From Aeromicrobium sp. (GTDB lineage Bacteria; Actinomycetota; Actinomycetes; Propionibacteriales; Nocardioidaceae), in contig JALRKU010000078.1 in NCBI GenBank assembly GCA_023254755.1, forward strand, positions 1-5,173: a stretch of DNA of 5,173 bases, read 5' to 3'. A program made the translations under genes and the position numbers. Under the pieces are notes generated by a model that ran no database searches, was not told the origin of the DNA, and worked only from the letters and a program-made list of their open reading frames with translations. Below, piece by piece: positions 1 to 5,015 of the stretch (the first letter of the stretch is position 1; each line of letters opens with the position of its first letter).

Positions 1-1441
1 CGAGCCTCTGTCGTTGACCGCCCGAGACGTTGGTGCCCCCCTGCGCGATCGGGGCGTCGAGACCCTCCGGCAGGCGCTCGACGAACTCGCGGGCCTGTGC
101 CACCTCGAGGGCCTCCCACAGCTCGTCGTCGGTGGCGTCGGGCCGGCCGTAGCGCAGGTTCGAGGCCACCGTGCCCGAGAACAGGAACGGCTTCTGCGGC
201 ACGATGCCGACGGCGGCCCACAGATCCTCCGGGTGCAGCGAGCGGACGTCGTGCCCGTCGACCGTGACGAACCCTCCGGTGACGTCGAACAGGCGCGGGA
301 CCAGTCCCAGCACGGTGGTCTTGCCGCTGCCCGTCGATCCGATGATGGCAGTGACCTCGCCCGGGCGGGCGATCAGGTCGACCTCGTGCAGCACCGCCTC
401 GGCGGCTCCGGGGTACGTGAACGACGCGCCGACGAGGTCGACCCGACCCGCCGTCAGCGCGACCCTCGGCGCCTCGGGGTCGGGGACGATGGCCGGCTCG
501 GTGTGCAGCACCTCGCTGATCCGCTCGGCCGAGACCTCGGCCCGCGGCCACAGCATCAGCAGGAACGTCGACATCATGACCGACATCAGGATCTGCACCA
601 GGTAGTTCTGGAAGGCCGTGAGGGTGCCGACCTGCAGGTCGCCCGATCCGATCCGGTAGCCGCCCCACCAGGTGGCCAGCGCGACGGAAAGGTTCATCAC
701 CAGCATGACGATCGGGAACATCATCGACATCAGCCGTCCGGCCCGGATCGCGACGTCCATGTTGAGCAGGTTGGCCTCGCCGAACCGCTGCGTCTCGTCG
801 GCCTCCTTGACGAAGGCGCGGATCACCCGGATGCCCATGATCTGCTCGCGCATGATGCCGTTGATGTCGTCGAGCCGTTGCTGCATCACGCCGAAGACAG
901 GGCGCATCTGCCGGATCACCAGGCCGACCCCGACGACGAGCGCCGGGACGACGAGCAGCAGGAGCGCCGACAGCTCGACGTCCTCCTGCAGCGCCATCGC
1001 CACGCCGCCGATCATCATGATCGGCGCCGTGACGAGCAGCGTGAGCGCCATGAACACCAGGAGCTGCACCTGGTGGACGTCGTTGCTGGCTCGGGTGATG
1101 AGGGTGGGTGCCCCCAGCTCGGCCATCTCGCGGGCACCGAAGCGCTCCACCGAGGAGAAGACCGACGCCCGCAGGTCGCGACCGATCGCCATCGCGGTAC
1201 GGGCCCCGTAGTAGACCGCCACGACGTTGCACCCGATCTGCACGACGGTGACGGCGAGCATCACGCCGCCCGTGCGCAGGATGTGACCGATGTCGCCATT
1301 GACCACGCCCTGGTCGATGATGTCGGCGTTGAGGCGCGGCAGCAGCAGGTTGGCGGCCGTCTGGACCAGCTGGAACACCAGCACGAGGCCGATCTCCCGG
1401 CGGTACGGTCCGAGGTGGGACTTGAGCAGAGGGATCAGCAT
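1..1441 (-). CDS. ABC exporter half-transporter (fused TMD-ATPase), 3' end off window
   Basis: I translated this on the minus strand: 480 complete codons from an ATG at 1441-1439 to the left edge, with no stop. An in-frame TAG at 1456-1454 lies five codons upstream, so this ATG is the earliest possible start. Residues about 15-300 form the exporter-type membrane domain, with hydrophobic segments near 18-36, 58-78, 128-150, 157-177, 240-260 and 275-297. The ATPase domain follows: A-loop Tyr343 (FTYPG), Walker A GSTGSGKTT at 368-376, Q-loop Gln416 (VPQKP), and signature VSGGQRQRL at 472-480, where the window ends. Walker B, the D-loop and the H-loop lie outside. The N-terminal wording (LNADIIDQGV) resembles actinobacterial heterodimeric exporters whose partner is usually the next gene, so a second half-transporter is expected beyond the left edge (inference). 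The substrate cannot be told; multidrug or lipid export is typical of the family. It may be co-transcribed with the regulator gene 69 bp upstream. Confidence 0.95.
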   Translation of the reverse strand, partial: MLIPLLKSHLGPYRREIGLVLVFQLVQTAANLLLPRLNADIIDQGVVNGDIGHILRTGGVMLAVTVVQIGCNVVAVYYGARTAMAIGRDLRASVFSSVERFGAREMAELGAPTLITRASNDVHQVQLLVFMALTLLVTAPIMMIGGVAMALQEDVELSALLLLVVPALVVGVGLVIRQMRPVFGVMQQRLDDINGIMREQIMGIRVIRAFVKEADETQRFGEANLLNMDVAIRAGRLMSMMFPIVMLVMNLSVALATWWGGYRIGSGDLQVGTLTAFQNYLVQILMSVMMSTFLLMLWPRAEVSAERISEVLHTEPAIVPDPEAPRVALTAGRVDLVGASFTYPGAAEAVLHEVDLIARPGEVTAIIGSTGSGKTTVLGLVPRLFDVTGGFVTVDGHDVRSLHPEDLWAAVGIVPQKPFLFSGTVASNLRYGRPDATDDELWEALEVAQAREFVERLPEGLDAPIAQGGTNVSGGQRQRL

Positions 1442-1450
1442 CGCCTTCGA

Positions 1451-1480
1451 ACCCTACGCGTCAGGGCGGACGGACGTCGA
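1451..1480 (-). promoter_or_regulatory. Weak candidate promoter for the ABC exporter gene
   Basis: Read on the minus strand, TCGACG (1480-1475) could be a -35 and TAGGGT (1456-1451) a -10, with an 18-bp spacer. The hexamer ends 9 bp before the ATG, so the transcript would have almost no leader. The -10 also contains the in-frame TAG that fixes the start codon. The -35 matches TTGACA at only four of six positions, and a GAAGG lies 3 nt before the ATG, closer than a normal ribosome binding site. Read-through from the upstream regulator gene is an alternative. Confidence 0.3.
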
Positions 1481-1492
1481 CGGCATCCGTCC
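1468..1492 (-). other. Inverted repeat between regulator and ABC exporter genes
   Basis: GGACGGA (1468-1474) pairs with TCCGTCC (1486-1492), a 7-bp perfect stem around an 11-nt loop, in the 69-bp gap between two same-strand genes. The loop contains the self-complementary CGTCGACG. No T tract follows on the minus strand, so it is not a classical intrinsic terminator. It could be an attenuating hairpin, an RNA processing signal or an operator, and it overlaps the proposed -35 of the exporter gene. In GC-rich DNA a stem of this size may also be chance. Confidence 0.35.
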
Positions 1493-1510
1493 CCCTCCGG
1501 CACCACCGGA

Positions 1511-2047
1511 TCAGGCGTCCGCCTGCCGGGCACGGTAGGCGGCCACGGCGTTGCGGTTGCCGCAGGCGGTCGAGCAGTAGCGCCGGGACCGGTTCCGCGA
1601 CAGGTCGAGCACGATGCCGTCGCACTCGTCGTCGGCGCAGCGGCTGAGCCGGTCGAGCTCGTCGCTGCGGATCACGTCGATCATCGCCATCGCCGTCTCG
1701 ACCAGCACCCGGGCGGCGATCGGCTCGTCGTCCGACGTCGCGTGGACGTGCCAGTCGAGGCCGTGGTGCCGCACCAGCCGCGGCACCGCCCGCTGCTCGG
1801 CGAGGATCTGGTTGACCCGGCGGACGGCGGCGTCGCGATCGGCCGTCAGCAGCTCGTGGAGCACGGGGCGGGCGGCCCGGACCTGGGCGAGCTCGGCCTC
1901 GTCGGCGTCGAGACGGCCGGTGTAGGCGAAGTCGCTGTAGAAGTCCGCGAGGTCGCCCGGAGTCTCGAGCGTCTCCGGCTCGAGCGCCGAGTTGGCGAGC
2001 CAGACGGCGGCCCGCAACGCTTCCTTCGTGTCATGAGCGAAGATCAC
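1511..2047 (-). CDS. ABATE/CGNR zinc-finger putative transcription regulator
   Basis: This encodes 178 residues starting with GTG at 2047-2045. An in-frame TAA at 2059-2057, four codons upstream, excludes any longer form. Residues 1 to about 125 match the ABATE-type N-terminal domain, opening with the characteristic FAHDT segment (3-7). The C-terminus is a CGNR zinc finger: Cys137-X4-Cys142, then the basic SRNRSRRYC stretch (150-158), Cys158-X3-Cys162, and CGNR at 162-165, ending in a basic AAYRAR tail. All four zinc ligands are present. The family is regarded as DNA-binding putative stress-related regulators, but ligands and targets are mostly unknown. It is divergent from an EamA transporter across 39 bp and followed on the same strand by an ABC exporter, the usual arrangement for a local regulator controlling itself and adjacent transporters (inference). 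There is no Shine-Dalgarno; a -10 hexamer 6 bp before the GTG suggests a leaderless mRNA. Confidence 0.92.
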   Translation of the reverse strand: MIFAHDTKEALRAAVWLANSALEPETLETPGDLADFYSDFAYTGRLDADEAELAQVRAARPVLHELLTADRDAAVRRVNQILAEQRAVPRLVRHHGLDWHVHATSDDEPIAARVLVETAMAMIDVIRSDELDRLSRCADDECDGIVLDLSRNRSRRYCSTACGNRNAVAAYRARQADA

Positions 2048-2048
2048 T

Positions 2049-2078
2049 TTGACAGATTACACGGTCCGCCCCTAGCGT
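2049..2078 (+). promoter_or_regulatory. Predicted promoter of the EamA gene, leaderless
   Basis: A perfect consensus -35, TTGACA (2049-2054), is followed after 18 bp by TAGCGT (2073-2078), which fits the actinobacterial TAnnnT -10. The hexamer ends 8 bp before the ATG at 2087, so transcription would start at or within a few bases of the start codon and leave no room for a Shine-Dalgarno. The -35 shares base 2054 with the -10 of the opposite promoter. Confidence 0.6.
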
Positions 2079-2081
2079 CAT
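2054..2081 (-). promoter_or_regulatory. Predicted promoter of the CGNR regulator gene, leaderless
   Basis: On the minus strand TAATCT (2059-2054) is a good -10. It is followed by six bases (GTCAAA) and then the GTG start, the spacing expected when the first transcribed base is the G of GTG. A partial -35, ATGACG (2081-2076, four of six matches to TTGACA), lies 16 bp upstream. The region overlaps the EamA promoter in the opposite orientation, so RNA polymerase probably cannot occupy both at once. Confidence 0.5.
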
Positions 2082-2086
2082 GACCC

Positions 2087-3079
2087 ATGGCGACGATGAC
2101 TCATGACAGCGCCCGGCGAGCTCGCGCGGGGATCGGTCTGGCGTTGACGTCGGCCGTCACGTTCGGCCTTTCCGGCGCCCTCGCCCGTCCGCTCCTGGAG
2201 GCGGGGTGGTCGCCGGGCGCCGTGACGATCCTGCGGATCTCGATCGGCGCGGCGGTCGTCACGCCGGTCGGGCTGGTCGCCCTCGGCGGGCGCTGGCACC
2301 TGCTGCGGCGCAACGCGCGGGTCATCGTGCTCTACGGCCTGCTGGCCGTCGCCGGCGCGCAGTTCGCGTACTTCTCGGCCATCCAGCACATGCAGGTCGG
2401 CCCGGCCCTGCTGCTGGAGTACACCGCGCCGGCGGCGATCGTCCTGTGGCTGTGGCTGGTGCGTGGGGAGCGTCCCGGCCGCACGACCCTGCTGGGAGCC
2501 CTGACCTGCGCCGTCGGCCTCGTGCTGGTGCTGGACCTGCTGGCCGGGGCCTCCCTCAGCCTGCCGGGCGTCCTGTGGGCGCTCGCCGCGATGGTCGGCT
2601 GCGCGACCTACTTCCTCGTCAGCGCCGACGCGGGCACGGAGCTGCCACCCATCACGCTGGCCGGATGCGGTCTGCTCGTCGGTGCGGTGGGACTCGCCGT
2701 GCTGGCCGTCGCGGGGCTCCTCCCCCTCGAGGCGGCCTCGACGAGCGTGTCCTACGCCGGCGCCCGGGTCTCCCCCTGGGTCGCGCTCGCCGTGCTGGGA
2801 CTCGTCACCGCCGCGATCGCCTACGTCGCGGGCGTCGAGGCGGGACGGCGCCTCGGCTCGCGCCTCGCGTCGTTCGTCGCGCTGAGCGAGGTCGTGGCCG
2901 GGATCGGGTGGTCCTGGGCGCTGCTGGCCGAGCTCCCCGGCCCCACCCAGCTGCTGGGTGGCCTGGTCATCCTGGGCGGCGTCGTGCTGGTGAGGCTCGG
3001 CGAGCCCGTGCGCGACGACGAGCCGCCACCTGTGCCAGGGGGTCCCGAGGCCGTGCTGCGACCTACAACAGGTCCTTGA
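2087..3079 (+). CDS. EamA-family (DMT superfamily) inner-membrane transporter
   Basis: This encodes 330 residues. The ATG at 2087 is the first start after an in-frame TGA at 2081-2083; a second ATG three codons later is an alternative. The protein has ten predicted membrane helices arranged as two EamA repeats: helices near 14-34, 45-66, 78-97, 103-125 and 133-152, then 158-178, 189-212, 228-250, 259-283 and 285-303. Typical EamA features are LEYTAPAAI (110-118) in helix 4 and the equivalent ALSEVVAGI (265-273) in helix 9. A short basic N-terminus and a Pro-rich cytoplasmic tail (about 304-330) flank them. DMT members export amino acids, metabolites or drugs, including RhtA/YdcZ/RarD-like types; the substrate cannot be told from sequence. 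The gene is divergent from the CGNR regulator, so regulation by it is likely but inferred. Its 3' end overlaps convergent ffh by 17 bp. Confidence 0.95.
   Translation: MATMTHDSARRARAGIGLALTSAVTFGLSGALARPLLEAGWSPGAVTILRISIGAAVVTPVGLVALGGRWHLLRRNARVIVLYGLLAVAGAQFAYFSAIQHMQVGPALLLEYTAPAAIVLWLWLVRGERPGRTTLLGALTCAVGLVLVLDLLAGASLSLPGVLWALAAMVGCATYFLVSADAGTELPPITLAGCGLLVGAVGLAVLAVAGLLPLEAASTSVSYAGARVSPWVALAVLGLVTAAIAYVAGVEAGRRLGSRLASFVALSEVVAGIGWSWALLAELPGPTQLLGGLVILGGVVLVRLGEPVRDDEPPPVPGGPEAVLRPTTGP
3060..3074. other. Short hairpin in the EamA/ffh convergent overlap
   Basis: GACCT (3060-3064) pairs with AGGTC (3070-3074) around the 5-nt loop ACAAC, inside the coding overlap of the two convergent genes and covering the ffh stop codon. 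It is the only symmetric structure I see at the shared 3' ends. With a 5-bp stem and no T tract on either strand it is at best a weak bidirectional pause site. Neither gene has a recognisable intrinsic terminator here. Confidence 0.25.
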
Positions 3080-4604
3080 GGTCCTGGGGCAGCTCGAAGT
3101 CGTCGGTGGCCGACGTGCCACCGAAGCCGAACGCGCTCGCTCCGTCGGCCTGCGGAGCGGCCTGCGCCTGGGCCGCCCGCTTGGCGGGGTTGCCCGACTG
3201 ACGCTTGCCCTTCTTGCCCTTGGCCTGCGCCTTCTGACGAGCCCCGGCCCGCTTGCCCGGGAGCTGACCCAGGTTGGGCATGCCCCCGGCGCCGGGCACG
3301 CCACCGGACCTCGCCATCTGCTGCATCATCTTCTGCGCGTCGGCGAAGCGGGTGAGCAGACCGTTGACGTCCTGCACCTGGGTGCCGGAGCCCTTCGCGA
3401 TGCGAGCCCGGCGCGACCCGTCGATGATCTTGGGGTTGTCGCGCTCTCCCGGCGTCATGGACAAGATGATCGCCTTGATGCGGTCGACCTCGCGCTCGTC
3501 GAAATTGGCGAGCTGGTCCTTGAACTGCCCCATGCCGGGCAGCATCCCCATCAGCTTGGTCATCGACCCCATCTTCGACAGGGCCTCCATCTGCTTGAGG
3601 AAGTCCTGCAGGGTGAACGAGCCACCCATGATCTTCTCGGCGTCCTTGGCCGCCTGCTCCGCGTCGAGCGCCTTCTCGGCCTGCTCGATCAGCGTGAGCA
3701 TGTCGCCCATGTCGAGGATGCGCGAGGCCATGCGGTCGGGGTGGAACTGCTCGAAGTCGGTCAGCTTCTCGCCGGTGGACGCGAACATGATGGGACGACC
3801 GGTGACCGACCGGACCGACAGTGCGGCACCACCGCGGGCGTCGCCGTCGAGCTTGGACAGGACGACGCCGGTGAAGTCGACACCTTCGGCGAACGCCTCG
3901 GCGGTCTGCACCGCGTCCTGGCCGATCATCGCGTCGATGACGAACAGCACCTCGTCGGGGTCGACGGCGGCCCGGATGTCGGCGGCCTGCTGCATCAGCT
4001 CGGCGTCGATGGCGAGGCGGCCGGCCGTGTCGACGACGACCACGTCGTGCAGGGTGCGACGCGCCTCGGCGACGCCGTCGCGGGCCACCTGGACGGGGTC
4101 GCCGACTCCGTTGCCGGGCTGCGGCGCGTAGACGGACACGCCGGCCTGCTCGCCGACCACCTGCAGCTGGTTGACCGCGTTGGGGCGCTGGAGGTCGCAG
4201 GCCACGAGCATCGGCGACATGCCCTGCTCCTTGAGCCAGCGACCGAGCTTGCCCGCGAGGGTCGTCTTGCCGGCGCCCTGGAGGCCGGCCAGCATGATGA
4301 CGGTCGGCGGGTTCTTGGCGAAGCGGATGCGGCGGGTCTCGCCGCCGAGGATCGCGACGAGCTCGTCGTTGACGATCTTGATGACCTGCTGGGCCGGGTT
4401 GAGCGCCTGGCTCACCTCGGCGCCGCGCGACCGCTCCTTGACGTTGGCGATGAACGCACGGACGACGGGCACCGCGACGTCGGCGTCGAGCAGCGCGACA
4501 CGGATCTCGGACGCGACGGCGTCGATGTCGGCGTCGGACAGCTTGCCCTTGCCACGAAGGTTCTTGAAGGCGCTCTGGAGGCGGTCCTGCAGCGAGTCGA
4601 ACAT
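3063..4604 (-). CDS. ffh: Signal recognition particle protein Ffh (SRP54 GTPase)
   Basis: This encodes 513 residues starting at ATG 4604-4602 with the typical Ffh opening MFDSLQDRL. Ffh binds 4.5S/SRP RNA and signal sequences of nascent membrane proteins, and docks with FtsY to deliver ribosomes to the Sec translocon. The order is an N domain (1 to about 90); a G domain with P-loop GLQGAGKTT (107-115), DLQRPNA (137-143), DTAGR (192-196), SKLDGDARGG (250-259, with Ser where Thr is common) and STGEK (276-280); then a Met-rich M domain (about 328-430). In the M domain, LMGMLPGMG (351-359) is the flexible finger loop and SRRARIAKGSG (397-407) the RNA-binding segment. The tail (431-513) is a Gly/Lys/Ala/Gln-rich linker ending in acidic-hydrophobic DDFELPQDLKDLL. 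All essential motifs are intact. Proximity to glnD matches actinobacterial synteny. No SRP RNA gene is seen nearby. Confidence 0.98.
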   Translation of the reverse strand: MFDSLQDRLQSAFKNLRGKGKLSDADIDAVASEIRVALLDADVAVPVVRAFIANVKERSRGAEVSQALNPAQQVIKIVNDELVAILGGETRRIRFAKNPPTVIMLAGLQGAGKTTLAGKLGRWLKEQGMSPMLVACDLQRPNAVNQLQVVGEQAGVSVYAPQPGNGVGDPVQVARDGVAEARRTLHDVVVVDTAGRLAIDAELMQQAADIRAAVDPDEVLFVIDAMIGQDAVQTAEAFAEGVDFTGVVLSKLDGDARGGAALSVRSVTGRPIMFASTGEKLTDFEQFHPDRMASRILDMGDMLTLIEQAEKALDAEQAAKDAEKIMGGSFTLQDFLKQMEALSKMGSMTKLMGMLPGMGQFKDQLANFDEREVDRIKAIILSMTPGERDNPKIIDGSRRARIAKGSGTQVQDVNGLLTRFADAQKMMQQMARSGGVPGAGGMPNLGQLPGKRAGARQKAQAKGKKGKRQSGNPAKRAAQAQAAPQADGASAFGFGGTSATDDFELPQDLKDLL

Positions 4605-4618
4605 AGGCTTCCAGCCTA
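4604..4618 (-). promoter_or_regulatory. ffh -10 element within a palindrome reaching the start codon
   Basis: On the minus strand TAGGCT (4618-4613) fits TAnnnT and ends 8 bp before the ffh ATG. TAGGCT (4604-4609) and AGCCTA (4613-4618) on the plus strand form a perfect 6-bp inverted repeat with a 3-nt centre (TCC), so the proposed -10 and the first base of the start codon are its two ends. No good -35 is visible 16-18 bp upstream. GGAAG lies 3 nt before the ATG, too close for a normal ribosome binding site. The leader is predicted to be zero to a few bases. Confidence 0.4.
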
Positions 4619-4633
4619 ACCGGTGGCCCGTCC

Positions 4634-4639
4634 TATCCT
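4634..4639 (+). promoter_or_regulatory. -10 element of the arsC-like gene, leaderless
   Basis: TATCCT (4634-4639) matches TAnnnT and is followed by exactly six bases (GAGCCG) before the ATG at 4646, giving a predicted transcript that begins at the start codon. There is no Shine-Dalgarno in the short upstream region and no convincing -35, so recognition probably relies on the -10 or an activator. Confidence 0.45.
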
Positions 4640-4645
4640 GAGCCG

Positions 4646-5005
4646 ATGCCCGACCTGACGATCCTGCACCACACCGGGTGCTCCACCTCCCGCCACGCGG
4701 TCGACGCCGCAGCCGACGCCGGCGTCGACGCCGAGGTCGTCCAGTACCTCCGGCAGCCGCTGGACCGCGGGGCGCTGCTCGACCTCATCGGCCGACTCGA
4801 GGACTCCCCCGCCGACCTCGTGCGCAAGGACGGCTTCTTCAAGGACCAGGGCCTCGTCGCCGACGACTACACGACCGCCGAGCAGGTCGCGGACCTGCTG
4901 GTCGAGCACCCACGCCTGATGCAGCGCCCGGTGCTGGTGCGCGGCGGGCGCGCGATCATCGGCCGACCGAAGGACCGCGTCGCAGCCTTCCTCGCGGAGG
5001 CCTGA
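4646..5005 (+). CDS. arsC: ArsC-family (glutaredoxin-fold) arsenate reductase-like protein
   Basis: This encodes 119 residues. No other ATG or GTG lies in frame between the ATG at 4646 and an in-frame TAG at 4604-4606. It aligns with the E. coli plasmid ArsC type without gaps at the key positions: His8, Cys12 in GCSTSR (11-16), Arg60 in LVRKDGFF (58-65), Arg94 in MQRPVLV (92-98) and Arg107 in IIGRP (104-108). In that family Cys12 attacks arsenate and the three arginines bind the oxyanion. Cys12 is the only cysteine, so this is neither a CXXC-type Spx protein nor a thioredoxin-coupled enzyme with internal cysteines. It is about 20 residues shorter than the 141-residue E. coli enzyme at the C-terminus. 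No ars operon genes (arsR, arsB, acr3) are in the window, so the physiological substrate is uncertain. It is divergent from ffh (41-bp gap) and convergent with glnD (10-bp gap). Confidence 0.88.
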   Translation: MPDLTILHHTGCSTSRHAVDAAADAGVDAEVVQYLRQPLDRGALLDLIGRLEDSPADLVRKDGFFKDQGLVADDYTTAEQVADLLVEHPRLMQRPVLVRGGRAIIGRPKDRVAAFLAEA

Positions 5006-5013
5006 CTCCCGCG
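4993..5013. terminator. Imperfect GC hairpin at the arsC/glnD convergent ends
   Basis: CGCGGAG (4993-4999) pairs with CTCCCGCG (5006-5013) with one bulged C, giving seven base pairs around the loop GCCTGA, which includes the arsC stop codon. It lies where the two genes converge, 3 bp before the glnD stop codon, and could act on both strands. There is no T tract, so it would be a non-canonical, GC-hairpin-only terminator of the kind often proposed in actinobacteria. Confidence 0.4.
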
Positions 5014-5015
5014 TC

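Larger units (their letters stand above)
2029..2108. repeat. Three TCATGA-core palindromes around the divergent promoters (candidate operators)
   Basis: TCATGA occurs at 2031-2036, 2078-2083 and 2101-2106. The middle copy extends to the perfect 8-bp palindrome GTCATGAC (2077-2084), which lies on the EamA -10/initiation zone and the regulator's -35 zone. The outer copies form a 9-bp perfect inverted pair, TGTCATGAG (2029-2037) and CTCATGACA (2100-2108). The first is inside the regulator gene (AHDT codons) and the last inside the EamA gene (THDS codons). Centre-to-centre distances are 47 and 23 bp. TCATGA also occurs twice inside the ABC gene (near 575 and 1015), so the hexamer itself is not unique to this site. 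An operator role is inference. Confidence 0.4.

Noticed and set aside
560..730. Cluster of methionine codons in the ABC exporter membrane domain (MSVMMS, LMSMMF), considered as a metal-binding Met motif
   Set aside because: The residues fall in two hydrophobic helices with no regular MxxM spacing or His/Cys partners, so ordinary membrane composition is sufficient.
14..2083. A 689-codon plus-strand open frame running antisense to the ABC exporter and CGNR genes
   Set aside because: Its translation is an His/Asp/Arg/Gln-rich repetitive string with no domain, it mirrors two well-supported minus-strand genes, and long antisense frames are expected in high-GC DNA.
2206..3201. A plus-strand frame overlapping EamA in another phase
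   Set aside because: It is an Arg/Ala/Gly-rich frame-shifted shadow of the EamA coding sequence that continues into ffh antisense.
2078..3304. A 408-codon minus-strand open frame antisense to the EamA gene
   Set aside because: It is composed of low-complexity Arg/Gly/Asp/Gln sequence without motifs and runs opposite an intact ten-helix transporter gene.
3741..4619. A 292-codon plus-strand frame antisense to ffh
   Set aside because: It is a Val/Asp/Gly/His-rich shadow of the conserved ffh G domain with no recognisable family features.
4616..4909. A minus-strand frame antisense to the arsC-like gene
   Set aside because: The plus-strand ArsC reading has catalytic residues at the family positions; this frame has none and is a composition artefact.
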